A DNA stretch of 64,000 nucleotides from JACKFB01 sp041389525 (GCA_041389525.1 JAWKRR010000007.1:115522-179521); one strand, 5' to 3'; positions 35,666 through 45,197 are shown, counted from the first letter of the stretch. The notes: generated by a model from the sequence alone, not told the origin. A program made the numbers and translations.

Positions 35666-36721
35666 CTAGCTCACGTCGACCCGCTCGACCCCGGCGAACT
35701 GCAGGATGAAGTCGGGGCCGTAGGCCATGGCTGGCGTCTGGTAGCCGACGGGGGCCTCGCCGGCCTGGATTCGCAGGGCGATGGCCAGGGCTGTCAGCGC
35801 GGTGAGGGTGTAGCCCTCGGGGGTGGTGAGGCGGGAGGTCGCGGTGTTGCCGTCGTCGTCGGTCACCCAGCCGGTGAAGATGCTCTTGCCGCGGGCGCGC
35901 TCGGCGTCGCTGGGGCCGGCGGGGCGGCGGGCGACTTGCCACTTCAGGAAGCGCTGCACGGGTGCGGAGGCGAGCAGCCCGCCCATGCGCCCGAAGAGCT
36001 TGGCGCCGGCGATGGCCCCGCGGCTCATGGGCACGTAGACCTCGATGTTCGGGATGCTGGTCGAGCGCCACGCCGTAGCCACGTCGCCCCACGGGATCGC
36101 GAGCGCCGACTTGGGGCCGCGGCCGAAGTCGACCTCAGTCGTCAGATCCCCAGTCGCCACCGGCACCAGCTTGCCATCGCGGCGCACCAACCCGCCGCGG
36201 TGGAGGTTCTCGACCATGGTCGTGGCCGTGCCGTGGGAGATGCCGCCGCCCAGGCCGGCGAAGGCCAGCCCGAGGTGGGTCGCGTCGGGCAGCCGCCGTG
36301 CCAGATGACCCGCCAAACAGTCCGACGGCACCACGTCAAAACCGGTGCCGGGCATCACCATGATCCCGGCCTTCGTCGCTGCGGCGTCGCGGGCCGCCAG
36401 GGCCTCGAACACCTCGATCTCGCCGGTGATGTCGGTGTAGTGGACGCCGGCGCGCAGGCAGGCCTCGACCATGGGCGCCGCCGTCCGCGAGAAGGGCCCC
36501 GCGGCGTGGATCACGACGCCGACCCCCGCCAACCCGCGGTCCAGGGCCGCCGCGTCGTCCAGCGACAGCACGCGGGTCTCGAACCCGGTGGTCCCGGCCG
36601 CCTCGGCGAGCTTCGCGGCGTCGCGGCCGGCCAGGACCAGCGAGACCCCCTGCGCCACCGCCTCGCGGATGATGAGTTTGCCGGTGTAGCCGTAGGCGCC
36701 GTAGAGCAGGATCTTGGACAC
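35666..36721 (-). CDS. Saccharopine dehydrogenase-like NAD(P)-binding protein
   Basis: 351 residues from the GTG at 36721, chosen because AAGGAG lies 6 nt upstream; the open frame starts 9 codons earlier. A Rossmann motif GAYGYTGKLI at residues about 8-17, then AGRDAAKL and VVIHAAGPFSRTAAPMVEACL. HYTDITGEIEVFEAL follows, with GTGFDVVPSDC in the centre. This is the pattern of the saccharopine dehydrogenase-like/trans-acting enoyl reductase family, cytoplasmic reductases of lipid or secondary-metabolite pathways. The sequence gives no substrate. The nearest neighbour on the same strand, 82 nt upstream, is an acyltransferase gene, compatible with lipid metabolism. Confidence 0.85.
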   Translation of the reverse strand: MSKILLYGAYGYTGKLIIREAVAQGVSLVLAGRDAAKLAEAAGTTGFETRVLSLDDAAALDRGLAGVGVVIHAAGPFSRTAAPMVEACLRAGVHYTDITGEIEVFEALAARDAAATKAGIMVMPGTGFDVVPSDCLAGHLARRLPDATHLGLAFAGLGGGISHGTATTMVENLHRGGLVRRDGKLVPVATGDLTTEVDFGRGPKSALAIPWGDVATAWRSTSIPNIEVYVPMSRGAIAGAKLFGRMGGLLASAPVQRFLKWQVARRPAGPSDAERARGKSIFTGWVTDDDGNTATSRLTTPEGYTLTALTALAIALRIQAGEAPVGYQTPAMAYGPDFILQFAGVERVDVS

Positions 36722-36803
36722 GGAGGGCTCCTTCACAAGTGCGGGCACGCCGCGACCTTTTGCGAGGCGGCATCTGGCGAAAAGCAGGATCTCGGGCTGG
36801 CTT

Positions 36804-37685
36804 TCAGCCCGTCGCGCGGCGCTCGGCAGCGAGGCGGGTCAGCGCAGCCTGCATGAGGGCCTCGACGTGGTCAGCGCACTGAGCGACGTAGGTCTCGTCG
36901 TCAGCCGCGGCCTGACCCGCGCGAGCGAAATGAACCGCCGGCAGCGCCTCGATGAGGATGCGCGACGGCCACGGGACATAGGGCGGAAGCGGGCCCAGGG
37001 TCAATCCCCAGGGGATGCTGAGGGCCAGCGGGAACACCGTGAGTCGGAAGCGGCGGTCGACGCCCAGGGCGCGCGCCAGCCACGGCAGATCGGAGATCAC
37101 GACCAGGGTGGAGTGGGCGCCAGCGGCCACCAGCGGGACCACGGGCACCCCGGCGAGCAGGGCCAAGCGGATGTAGCCGCGGCGGCCGGCGAAGCGGATG
37201 CGATCGCGATCGCGGAACGGCCGCATCGCCTCGGCGTCGCCGCCCGGATAGACCAGGACCTGGTGACCCGCTGCGAAGAGCGACCGCGCGTGGTCGTGAG
37301 AGGCCGGGACCGCGCCCATGCGCGCCAAGAGCGGGCCGATGAGGGGCGCGCTGCGGACGGTCCCGTGGGCCAGGCCGAAGGGGGTCCCGGCCAGCCCCCG
37401 CTTGGCGTAGAGCGCGCCGAGGGCGATCCACGTGTCGGGCGTGGCGGTGCCGGCGTTGTGGTTGCCCACGAAGAGCAGCGGCCCAGTCGGCACCGCGTCC
37501 AGCCCCCGCACCTCCGCGCGGTGCCAATCGCGCAGCGGGCCGTTGGCGAAGCGGGCCAAGGTGTCGACCAGCGCGGGATCTCGGGCGGCCTCAGCCTCCT
37601 CGGCCAGGGCGCGGTCGATCGGACGGCCCGCCCGCGGCTCGGCGGCCGCCTCGGTCTCGTCGCTCTCCGACCTGACGATCTTCAC
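36804..37685 (-). CDS. DAGAT/lysophospholipid acyltransferase-like protein
   Basis: 293 residues from the GTG at 37685, which overlaps the stop of the histidine kinase gene by 4 nt; the longer open frame to 37967 runs inside that gene. Acyltransferase motif LLFVGNHNAGTATPD, then HGTVRSAPLIGPLLARMGAV. The block VYPGGDAEAMRPF with GRRGYIRLALLAGVPVVPL follows. The PGG..E block is typical of diacylglycerol-acyltransferase-like members. It should acylate a glycerolipid at the inner membrane. Coupling with a sensor kinase is unusual and suggests shared expression rather than a direct link. Confidence 0.85.
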   Translation of the reverse strand: MKIVRSESDETEAAAEPRAGRPIDRALAEEAEAARDPALVDTLARFANGPLRDWHRAEVRGLDAVPTGPLLFVGNHNAGTATPDTWIALGALYAKRGLAGTPFGLAHGTVRSAPLIGPLLARMGAVPASHDHARSLFAAGHQVLVYPGGDAEAMRPFRDRDRIRFAGRRGYIRLALLAGVPVVPLVAAGAHSTLVVISDLPWLARALGVDRRFRLTVFPLALSIPWGLTLGPLPPYVPWPSRILIEALPAVHFARAGQAAADDETYVAQCADHVEALMQAALTRLAAERRATG

Positions 37686-38467
37686 ACGGGGAGGGTGAGG
37701 ACGACCGTGGCGCCAGCGTCGCGGACACCGCTGATGCTCAGGGTGCCACCGTGCCGGGCGACGATGCGCCGCGCGACGGCGAGGCCGACGCCTGGCGAGA
37801 AGCGGCCGTCGGGGTTGGCGCCCCGCTGAAACGCCTCCATGAGGCGCGGCGCCTCCGAAGCGTCGAAGCCGTGGCCGTTGTCTGACAGCTCGCAGACGAA
37901 GCGCCCTTCGCGCCGCATCGCGAAGAAGCTGATGCGTCCCGGGCGTTTGCCCGCCGTGGCGCGCCACGCGTTGGCCAGCAGCTCGCGGACGACGCGCTCC
38001 AGCAGCGCCGGGTCCCCGATGACGACGACGTCGGGGGCGATGTCGACGGTGACCAGCCGATCGGGGTTGCTGCGCGCGAGCTCAGTCAGGACCGCCCGCA
38101 CCAGGTGGGAGAGGTCCACGCTCTGCGGTCGGATCGGCAGGCGGCTGGCGTCGGCCACGCGGGTTGACGCCGCGACCAAGTCCTCGATCCGCTGCGCGCC
38201 CTCCAGGATGCGCTCGACGAAGTCCCGACCGCGGGTGCCGAGCACCGAACCAAAGCCCGAGATCAGCAGGTCCGAGAAGCCCTGGATCGCCGTCAGCGGC
38301 GTCCGGAGATCGTGGCGCACCACCGCGGTGAAGGCCTCGAGCTCGGCCACGCGCTCCTTGAGAGCGGCGATCTCGTCGCGAGTGCGCGCGTCGATGGCCG
38401 GGGAGGCGGCTCGCGCGCTGGCAGAACCCAAGGATTCCACGGATGTCCGAGGCGGTTCGAGTGTCAC
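37682..38467 (-). CDS. Sensor histidine kinase
   Basis: About 261 residues from a GTG at 38467; an ATG at 38710 would add 81 residues, but that DNA has poorer third-position GC and no ribosome site, so the start is uncertain. A short coiled coil (ELEAF) leads into the H-box VVRHDLRTPLTAIQGF. The N-box is LLANAW, G1 DNGHGFD, and G2 PGVGLAVARRIV with GGTL. All catalytic boxes are intact. No transmembrane helix or sensor domain is seen, so it is probably a cytoplasmic kinase that receives its signal from a partner. No response regulator is adjacent. Confidence 0.85.
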   Translation of the reverse strand: MTLEPPRTSVESLGSASARAASPAIDARTRDEIAALKERVAELEAFTAVVRHDLRTPLTAIQGFSDLLISGFGSVLGTRGRDFVERILEGAQRIEDLVAASTRVADASRLPIRPQSVDLSHLVRAVLTELARSNPDRLVTVDIAPDVVVIGDPALLERVVRELLANAWRATAGKRPGRISFFAMRREGRFVCELSDNGHGFDASEAPRLMEAFQRGANPDGRFSPGVGLAVARRIVARHGGTLSISGVRDAGATVVLTLPV

Positions 38468-38783
38468 GGGCTTGTCGGGGTGGGGGGCGCTGAGAAGTGT
38501 AACACCTCGCGCGCCGAAAGGTGAACGAGCGGACGCAGAACGGGGGGCCCAGGTGCGCTCCGGGGCCCCCTCCGATCGTGCAAGCCGGTGCGAGAGAAGG
38601 GCCCGCCGCAGTTGGCCCGGCGGCGAGAATCGCGGGATGGAGGCGCCCGCGACGCGTCTGGGCGCGCGGGGCCGACGCGAACCGGCGACGAGGGACGTGT
38701 AACGGCTCATAAAGATGCCATGGTTTTCAGCACTTAGGCCCGAAGCTCGGTGGCGCGCGGGCTCCGATCCGGCAGGCCGCGCG

Positions 38784-39416
38784 CTATCGCGTGCTGGCGC
38801 GATCCATGACCGTGACCAGGGTGTCGAGCTGCTGGGCCGCGTAGAAGTAGGGGTAGCGCGGGTGGCCGCTGGTGAACTCCTCGCGCAGCTTGCCCTCGGA
38901 GTTCAGGACGAAGATGCGCGGGACGTAGCTGCCGAAGCTCTCGAGCTGCGACGACCAGTCGCCGGGCTGGTCCTGGTTCTGGTGGACCATGACGAAACGC
39001 GACGCGCGATCGACCAGCTTGGGATCGGAGAAGAGCGGGCTCCAGGCGCGGCACTTGGGGCACCAGTCCGCGTAGACCATCAGCAGGACCGGCTTTCCGC
39101 TCGCCTTCGCCTCGGCGAGCCCGGCCTCGTAGGTCTTCCACTGGATCGGCCCTTCCCAGGTCACGACGTTCGCGGGCGCGGCTTCGGCGGCCGGCGCGGC
39201 TTCGGCGGCCGGCGCGGCTTCGGCGGCCGGCGCGGCTTCGGCGGCCGGCGCGGCCTTTGCGACAGGCGGAGCTTCCGCGGCGGGCGCGGCCTCAGCGGCG
39301 GGCGCGGCGACGGCCACTGGCTCCGCAGGCGGGACGGCCTTCGGCTCCTGCTTCGGCGCGCAGGCCGCGACAAGGGCGATGGCCAGCCAAGAAATCCCGA
39401 AAACGCGGTCCTTCAT
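38784..39416 (-). CDS. Thioredoxin-like lipoprotein
   Basis: 210 residues; ATG at 39416 with GGGAGAG upstream. Lipobox VAAC (Cys19), then an Ala/Glu/Pro stalk of repeated PAAEAA (about 38-82). A thioredoxin fold follows with active site WCPKC (Cys119, Cys122) in VYADWCPKCRAW and the cis-Pro in YVPRIFVL. The closest general type is the DsbD-C-terminal/thioredoxin_7 group that reduces periplasmic disulfides. The DNA of the stalk is an 18-bp tandem repeat (about 39178-39255), so its length may vary between strains. Divergent from the M6-like protease gene with a 144-nt shared upstream region. Confidence 0.87.
   Translation of the reverse strand: MKDRVFGISWLAIALVAACAPKQEPKAVPPAEPVAVAAPAAEAAPAAEAPPVAKAAPAAEAAPAAEAAPAAEAAPAAEAAPANVVTWEGPIQWKTYEAGLAEAKASGKPVLLMVYADWCPKCRAWSPLFSDPKLVDRASRFVMVHQNQDQPGDWSSQLESFGSYVPRIFVLNSEGKLREEFTSGHPRYPYFYAAQQLDTLVTVMDRASTR
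39178..39255. repeat. 18-bp tandem repeat inside the thioredoxin lipoprotein stalk
   Basis: The unit GGCCGGCGCGGCTTCGGC is repeated four or five times without change. It encodes PAAEAA on the minus strand. Because the unit is in frame, slippage would lengthen or shorten the stalk without breaking the protein. Confidence 0.75.
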
Positions 39417-39560
39417 CGTCTCTCTCCCGTCGAGGCGTGATTGCTATCATCGCGGGCGCGTCGGCGCCAAGGGTCGCCTGCATCAGCGCTCGGCGATTGA
39501 CCCGAAGCCGTCGGCCGCGCCACGCTCCGCCCCAGGCTCAACCAGACCAAGGGCGTATCC

Positions 39561-40961
39561 GTGAATCGTGCTCTCGCTTGCTTCGCCCTCGCCCTCTGCG
39601 CCGCCCCCGCGCCCGCCGCGCGCGCCGACGACACGCCCAACCCTTTCGAGTACGCCAACCAGTTCAAGAGCGACAAGATCGGCCCGAATCGATCGCCGCC
39701 GACTGGGGATTTGAAGATCTTGGTGATCCCGGTCTCCTTCGGAACCGACCCCGGCTACGCCGAGTTCCTGCCCTTCTTCGATTCGAAACCCAGCGCCGGC
39801 TACACCTTCTCGAACTTCTACCGGCGCCAGTCGGCCGGCCGCCTGAACATGGAGACCGTGGTCACCGACGTGGTGCGCTTCGACGGCTGCCCCTCGACCA
39901 CCGTGCCCGACTGCGCGTTCTCGGTGGAGACCATCTTCGAGGCCGCCCCCATCTTCGAGGAGATCTTCCGGCGCATCCGCGAGGAGCAGGGCATCCGCCT
40001 GTCGGACTTCGACCGCTCCGGGCAGGACGGGACCCCGGACGGCTGGGCCGACGGCGTCATCGTGCTGATGGGCGAGTGGCAGCGCGCCATCGCACCGCCG
40101 CTCTACGCCGCGCTCGACATCATCGACGACGGCGTTCAGGTCGGCAGCATCTCCATCAGCGACCTGGACCGCGAGACGGTCCTCCACGAGTACGGCCACA
40201 ACCTTGGCGCGGCCGACCAGTACCTGTGGAGCTTCCCGCTGTCCCTGATGGGCATCTGCGACGACTGCTCCATGGACGTCCACAGCCGCGTGAAGCTGGG
40301 CTGGGCCGACGTGGTGGACGTGCCAAACGACGAGGCGCTGTCTGCCTTTTTGAAGCCCGCGCTGGACGGCGGCAGCGTGTACCGCCTGGGTCAGCCGCCC
40401 GAGTATTGGCTGGTCGAGAATCGCCAGCCCTACCGTGTCGGGACCAAGCTCGTGGACGAGCAGACCGGCGGCCTGGTGGTCGTCCACGTCGACGAGAGCC
40501 TCAGCTCACCCGTCCTCGGGCAGGCGCAGTATCCGACGTGGCGGCCGATCATCCGCGTCGTCAACGTCGCCGCCGACCCCAAGCGGCGCGTCTTCGTGCC
40601 GGGCGACGCCTTCGAGCCGACCGCCGCCGACCACGAGAAGCGCTCGGCGGACAACCGCTGGCTCGACTCTGCGTACTACGACGGCACGCGGTCGGGCGTG
40701 GCGGTGACGGATCTGACGGTGACCCACGACCACTGTGGCCTGCCGATCGGGATCCGCGCGAATCTGACGGGCCCCGGCGCGGCCGACAGCGCGCGGACCC
40801 AGCGCAGCGAGCCGAACCCGCCGGTGACGAGCGGGCCCTGCTCCAACGCGCTGACCTTCGGCGGCGACTGCAGCGGCGCGTCCCCGACCGCGCCCTGGCC
40901 CGGGGCGATCGCGCTGGCCCTCATCGCGCTCTTCGCCAGGCGGCGCCGCGCGCTGCGTTAG
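39561..40961 (+). CDS. M6-like secreted metalloprotease with MYXO-CTERM-like tail
   Basis: 466 residues from the GTG at 39561. Signal peptide ending AARADD. Zinc motif HEYGHNLGAAD near residue 209, with upstream strands of the M6/immune-inhibitor-A type (LVIPVSF, FSNFYRRQSAGRLNM). LMGICDDCSMDVHSRVKLGW provides the Met-turn region and the conserved K-x-GW. The C-terminus has a Cys-containing CSGASPTAPW, a hydrophobic helix and RRRRALR. This is the layout of the MYXO-CTERM surface-sorting signal of Myxococcota, though I judge it by eye. Expected to be processed and displayed on the outer surface. Zinc ligands are intact. Confidence 0.85.
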   Translation: MNRALACFALALCAAPAPAARADDTPNPFEYANQFKSDKIGPNRSPPTGDLKILVIPVSFGTDPGYAEFLPFFDSKPSAGYTFSNFYRRQSAGRLNMETVVTDVVRFDGCPSTTVPDCAFSVETIFEAAPIFEEIFRRIREEQGIRLSDFDRSGQDGTPDGWADGVIVLMGEWQRAIAPPLYAALDIIDDGVQVGSISISDLDRETVLHEYGHNLGAADQYLWSFPLSLMGICDDCSMDVHSRVKLGWADVVDVPNDEALSAFLKPALDGGSVYRLGQPPEYWLVENRQPYRVGTKLVDEQTGGLVVVHVDESLSSPVLGQAQYPTWRPIIRVVNVAADPKRRVFVPGDAFEPTAADHEKRSADNRWLDSAYYDGTRSGVAVTDLTVTHDHCGLPIGIRANLTGPGAADSARTQRSEPNPPVTSGPCSNALTFGGDCSGASPTAPWPGAIALALIALFARRRRALR

Positions 40962-41021
40962 GCGGAGCACCCAGGAACGACGAGAGGCAGCCGGGCGACG
41001 GGCGTTCGCAGAAGCACCCGC

Positions 41022-41540
41022 CTACATCGACGCCAGGTAGGGAGCCCACGGCGCGGGCATGTCCTCCCGCCAGGCCAGGTCTGGGTGGCGCCAGCGCGGC
41101 AGGCTGCGCGGCCGGACCGGGGCGACGTTCAGCCGCATCCCGGCCTCCTCCGGCGTGCGATCCGCCTTGTGCTGGTTGCAGCTCCGGCACGCCATGACCA
41201 CGTTGTCCCAGGCCGTCCGCCCGCCCCGACAGCGCGGCACGACGTGGTCGAAGGTGATGCGCGACAGCGGCACGGACTCGGCGCAGTACTGGCAGCGTCC
41301 GCGGTCGCGCAGCCAGACGTTCTCTCGCGAAAATCGCACGAGGCGGCGCGTCTGCTGGCGCCGGGCGCTGTGAAATCGCACCACCGCGGGCAGGTGAAAC
41401 GCCTGATCGATCGTGTGGACCAGCCGCTCCGCGTAGGACTCGACGACCTCGACCCGCCCGGACACGAACAGTGTCATCGCGCGCTGCCAGCCGATGCGCT
41501 CCATCGGCTCGTAGGCCGCGCTGAGCACCAGAGTGTCCAT
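41022..41540 (-). CDS. HNH endonuclease-domain protein
   Basis: 172 residues from the ATG at 41540 (the open frame extends 14 codons further). An N-terminal part of about 60 residues (VLSAAYEPMERIGWQRA, VSGRVEVVESY) is typical of the small stand-alone HNH proteins found widely in bacteria. The HNH core has CQYC, then ITFDHVVPRCRGG, WDNVVMACRSCNQHK: two CxxC zinc pairs plus the catalytic His and Asn. Likely a DNA nuclease, but the cellular role of this group is unclear. No restriction or phage genes are nearby, so a defence role is not supported by context. Confidence 0.88.
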   Translation of the reverse strand: MDTLVLSAAYEPMERIGWQRAMTLFVSGRVEVVESYAERLVHTIDQAFHLPAVVRFHSARRQQTRRLVRFSRENVWLRDRGRCQYCAESVPLSRITFDHVVPRCRGGRTAWDNVVMACRSCNQHKADRTPEEAGMRLNVAPVRPRSLPRWRHPDLAWREDMPAPWAPYLASM

Positions 41541-41751
41541 CGGCCGATCATACGGACGACGACGGGCCGCCGCCAACCCCATTCGGCGGATGGCTGTGAT
41601 CGCCCGCCGCGACTCACGCGCTGGGCTGCCGGACGCGCGTCCGGTCTTCGTGGCCCGAGCGGCCGCGTTCCGCTATCCTCCGCGCCTCGCCGGCTCTCCG
41701 CTTCGAGGCCCTCCTCTGCAACCCGCTGATACCAGTAGCGATTCGACGCAC

Positions 41752-43800
41752 GTGGCGAACCCGATGGGGTTCTTCGCCGGCCTCGGGTTGCGCCTGCTGG
41801 CCTCGAGCGTCGCCTTCGGCTTGCTCGGCGTGGTGGACTGGGCCCTCGCCGCCGCCCGCAGCGACCGGGCCAGCCTGCCGGGCCTCCCGCTCGTGGTCGG
41901 CTTGTGGCTGGCCGCCGCGCTCCCGTGGGCGCTGGTCGCGTCTTTGGTGGCGCGCGTCACCCTCGGCCCCGCCGGCCACCGCCCCCTGCTGGCCCTCCTG
42001 GCGCCGCACTGGCGCCGCGTCGTCGCCGAGACCGGAACGCCCGCCGACACCGCGCGTCTCGCCAACCTCGCCGGCGTCACCAAGGCGCTGGTCATCTTCG
42101 CCGCAGCCAGCATTCTCCTGGTTCGTTGGTACATCCTCCACCGCCACGGCGCGCTGCTCATCGCCCTGGCCACCGTCGCCGGACAGGCCGCGCTCCTGGT
42201 CCCGGCGCTCGCGTTCGGCCTCATCGCCCGCCGCACCACCCACGCCCTCTTCACCCGCGCCAGAGCCCGCGGCCGCCTGCTCCGCGTGGGCACCGCGACC
42301 CTCATCCGCGTCAGCGCCTTCATCACCCTCGCCGCCTTGGTCGCGCTGGCCGCCGTCGCCTACCGCACCTACATCGCCATCGACGGCCCGACCTTCACCT
42401 TGCCCCTGGTCGCCCTGGCCATCGCCGCCGCCCTCGCCGCCCGACTTCGCGCAGCGCCGCTGGCGACTTGGCTGCTCCCGGTCCTAGCGGCCGCCGCCAT
42501 CGCCCTGTCCGCGAGCTCGACCGCCGCCCGACGCCTCGCCGGCCAGGACGCCTGGACCGCCCGCTGGGCCGCCCACGCCCTGCTCCCGACGGCCAGACAG
42601 GCCGCGTCCGACGACCTCGCCCCCGCCTCGCCCTACCCTCCGCCGCGCCGCCCCTCTCAAGTGCCGCCCGGCCCCGCCCCCAACATCATCCTGGTCACCT
42701 TCGACGCGCTGCGGGCCGACCACACCGGCTTCATGGGCTACCCCCGCCCGACCTCGCCGCGCCTCGACGCCTTCGCCGCCGACGCCGTCGTCTTCGAGCA
42801 CGCCTACAGCCAGGACTCGGGCACGGGCCCCAGCCTCTGGTCGCTGATGACCGGCAAGACGCCGTTTCAGGTCGACCTGCTGCACCCGGAGCGCTTCCCG
42901 CCAGCCTTCGGAGCCAGCGAGCAGTTGCTCGCCGAGCAGCTCGAGCAGGCCGGCTACTCCACGGCCGCCGTGCTCTGCGGCGACGTCTTCGGCACGCCCC
43001 ACTGGAACCTCCGCCGCGGCTTCGACGAGTACGCGGACGTCTGCGTGGGCCACAGCCGCGATCAGGCCCCCATTGTCCGAGCCCGCGCCCTGAGCACCAT
43101 CCGCCGCTTCGCCCGCAAACAGCCCTTCTTCGTGTGGGTCCACTTCTACGACCCGCACGGCCCCTACGCCGACCACGCGGACGTCGACTTCGGCAGCCAA
43201 CCCATGGACCTCTACGACGAGGAGATCCGCTACGCCGACCGAGGCTTCGGCGAGCTACTCGACGGCTTGGCCGCGCAGGATCTCGGGCGTCGCACCTTCA
43301 TCGCCGTGACCGCCGACCACGGCGAGGGCTTCGGCAAGCACGGCCCCGACCCGCACGCCCGCAACCTCTATCGCAACGTCACCCACGTCCCCCTGGTGAT
43401 CCACGGTCCCGGCATCGCCCCGCGCCGCGTCTCCGACCCCGTCGCCATGGCCGACCTCTTCCCGACGCTGCTCGATCTCGCCTCGGTCCCCGTGCCCCTC
43501 GCCTCGACCATGGCAAGCCAAGCCCCGGTCCTCTTCGGCGAGGCCCCCGACCCCGACCGCATCGTCTTCCAGGAGAACTCCTACTCCCGCCCCCGCCGCG
43601 ACACCAAGGGCGCCATCTGGCAGCGCTGGCACATGATCATGGACCTCACCACCGGCGTCGAAGAGCTCTACGACCTGCGCGCCGACCCCGACGAGCTACG
43701 CGACCGCATCGGCGACGGCGAAGACGCCGAAGCCAAGCTGCGCCGCGAGCTACGAGCCTTCATCACGACGACCCGCGTCCCCGACGACCTCAGCAAGTAG
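41752..43800 (+). CDS. Membrane-bound sulfatase/phosphoethanolamine-transferase-like protein
   Basis: About 682 residues; the start may be GTG 41752 or ATG 41764. The first roughly 270 residues hold six or seven transmembrane helices. Residues about 305-670 are an alkaline-phosphatase-fold sulfatase domain: ILVTFDALRADHTGFMGYPR, GPSLWSLMTGKTP, WVHFYDPHGPY, ITVTADHGEGFGKHG-like VTADHGEGFGKHG and HVPLVIHGPG. Metal ligands (Asp, Asp, His) are visible. The formylglycine signature C/S-x-P-x-R of true sulfatases is not found; a Ser or Thr in SGTGPSLWS occupies that loop, as in phosphate-transfer members. It probably modifies an envelope glycan or lipid on the periplasmic side. Confidence 0.85.
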   Translation: MANPMGFFAGLGLRLLASSVAFGLLGVVDWALAAARSDRASLPGLPLVVGLWLAAALPWALVASLVARVTLGPAGHRPLLALLAPHWRRVVAETGTPADTARLANLAGVTKALVIFAAASILLVRWYILHRHGALLIALATVAGQAALLVPALAFGLIARRTTHALFTRARARGRLLRVGTATLIRVSAFITLAALVALAAVAYRTYIAIDGPTFTLPLVALAIAAALAARLRAAPLATWLLPVLAAAAIALSASSTAARRLAGQDAWTARWAAHALLPTARQAASDDLAPASPYPPPRRPSQVPPGPAPNIILVTFDALRADHTGFMGYPRPTSPRLDAFAADAVVFEHAYSQDSGTGPSLWSLMTGKTPFQVDLLHPERFPPAFGASEQLLAEQLEQAGYSTAAVLCGDVFGTPHWNLRRGFDEYADVCVGHSRDQAPIVRARALSTIRRFARKQPFFVWVHFYDPHGPYADHADVDFGSQPMDLYDEEIRYADRGFGELLDGLAAQDLGRRTFIAVTADHGEGFGKHGPDPHARNLYRNVTHVPLVIHGPGIAPRRVSDPVAMADLFPTLLDLASVPVPLASTMASQAPVLFGEAPDPDRIVFQENSYSRPRRDTKGAIWQRWHMIMDLTTGVEELYDLRADPDELRDRIGDGEDAEAKLRRELRAFITTTRVPDDLSK

Positions 43801-43808
43801 GCCGTCCC

Positions 43809-44222
43809 TCTCGGTGCCTCCGTGGTTGGCTCACGGCGCCGTTCGCTCCTCGCGAAGGGGGCGGAGGCGGATTGGGAGGGCGGTTTTTTTACCACGGAGG
43901 CACGGAGACACGGAGGGTGGTTCTATTGAGTGCCGGCTCCGTGCCGTCTCCGTGTCCTCTGTGTCTCCGTGGTTGGCTCACGACGCCGTTCGCTCCTCGC
44001 GAAGGGGGCGGAGGCGGCTTGGGAGGGCGGTTTTTTTACCACGGAGGCACGGAGACACGGAGGAGCACGGAGGGCGGTCTTATTGAGTGCCGGCTCCGTG
44101 CCGTCTCCGTGTCCTCTGTGTCTCCGTGGTTGGCTCACGACGCCGTCCGCTCCTCGCGAAGGGGGCGGAGGCGGCTTGGGAGGGCGGTTTTTTTTACCAC
44201 GGAGGCGCGGAGACACGGAGGA
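43809..44222. repeat. Tandem array of the CCACGGAGACACGGAG family, opposite orientation (about 2.7 units)
   Basis: Three units, the last incomplete, fill the 428-nt gap between convergent genes. Each has CTCCGTGGTTGGCTCACG, then TTCGCTCCTCGCGAAGGGGG (itself a small palindrome), GGAGGCGGCTTGGGAGGGCG, a T-run, ACCACGGAGGCACGGAG and GTGCCGGCTCCGTGCC. It is the reverse complement arrangement of the 34924-35627 array, with a different spacer palindrome. Open frames here are artefacts of the repeat. Confidence 0.85.
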
Positions 44223-44228
44223 GCGCAG

Positions 44229-45197
44229 CTACTGCCTCAGATCCTCGTAGGTGTCCCAGACCCAGGCCGCCAGCTCGGGGGAGAGGGGGGCGCTTGCGGC
44301 GGCGGCGGCGGCTACCTGGGCGGGGTTTCGCTGGCCTAGGAGGACGCAGGCGCTGGGGGATTCGGCGAGCAGGGCGCCGACCAGGCCGCGGAGGACCGGC
44401 TGGGGGCCTTGGATTCGGGCGGCTAGGGCGTCGCGGTGAGCGCGGAGGCGCGCGAGGATGTCCGCGTCGGCGAACCAGGCGTCGTTGGCTCGATAGTCGC
44501 CGGCCGGGAAGGTCTGGGGGGTGTCGTACTTGCCCAGCAGCAGGCCGTGGCGGATCGGTGAGAAGAAGGCCACCCCGAGATCGCGCTCGGCCACGAGATC
44601 GGCCAGGCCGCTGTCTCGGTAGCCGCTGGTGACCACGTTTCCGTAGGGCTGCACGGCGTCGGGGTCGACCCGGGGTAGGTGCGCGACGATCTTGGCCGCG
44701 TCCCAGTCCGACAGCCCGATGTGGGCGATCTTGCCGGCCTCTTTGGCGCGCACGATGACCTCGAGGGCGCCATCGAGGTAGCGGGCGTCGGGCCCGAAGT
44801 CGCAGTGGTGCAGGTAGTAGAGGTCGATCTGCTCGACGCCCAGGCGCTTGAGCGAGCCCTCGAGCTGCCGCGCGACCTGCACCGGATGATAGGCGTGGTC
44901 GTAGGGACCGGGGTCCCAGCCTGTCTTGGTCGCCAGGAAGATGTCGGCGCGCGGCAGCTCAGCCAGCACGCGACCGATGAGCTGCTCGGAGCGACCATCG
45001 CCGTAGACGTCGGCCGTGTCCCAGTGACGGATGCCGGCGTCGTAAGCGGCCAGGAGCGAGGCGCGTTCGGCGTCGGCGTCTCCGCCGCTCCAACCCACGC
45101 TGCGCGTCCCGGCGAGGTTGGGGCCCCCGTGCGACCATGTTCCCAGACTGACGGCTGAAACCTTCGCCTCAGTGCGTCCGAACCGGATCATGTCCAC
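44229..45197 (-). CDS. Aldo/keto reductase
   Basis: 322 residues from the GTG at 45197 (AGGGG upstream), with an internal ATG two codons later. It is a TIM barrel with the catalytic tetrad visible: Asp and Tyr in HWDTADVYGDG, Lys in LATKTGW, and His in YYLHHCDFG. C-terminal cofactor motif CVLLGQRNPAQV fits the NADPH site of the AKR11/14-like group. Cytoplasmic reductase of aldehydes or ketones; natural substrate unknown. Its stop lies 6 bases beyond the end of the tandem repeat array. The 44 nt separating it from the upstream DsbA-like gene contain no clear terminator. Confidence 0.9.
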   Translation of the reverse strand: MDMIRFGRTEAKVSAVSLGTWSHGGPNLAGTRSVGWSGGDADAERASLLAAYDAGIRHWDTADVYGDGRSEQLIGRVLAELPRADIFLATKTGWDPGPYDHAYHPVQVARQLEGSLKRLGVEQIDLYYLHHCDFGPDARYLDGALEVIVRAKEAGKIAHIGLSDWDAAKIVAHLPRVDPDAVQPYGNVVTSGYRDSGLADLVAERDLGVAFFSPIRHGLLLGKYDTPQTFPAGDYRANDAWFADADILARLRAHRDALAARIQGPQPVLRGLVGALLAESPSACVLLGQRNPAQVAAAAAASAPLSPELAAWVWDTYEDLRQ

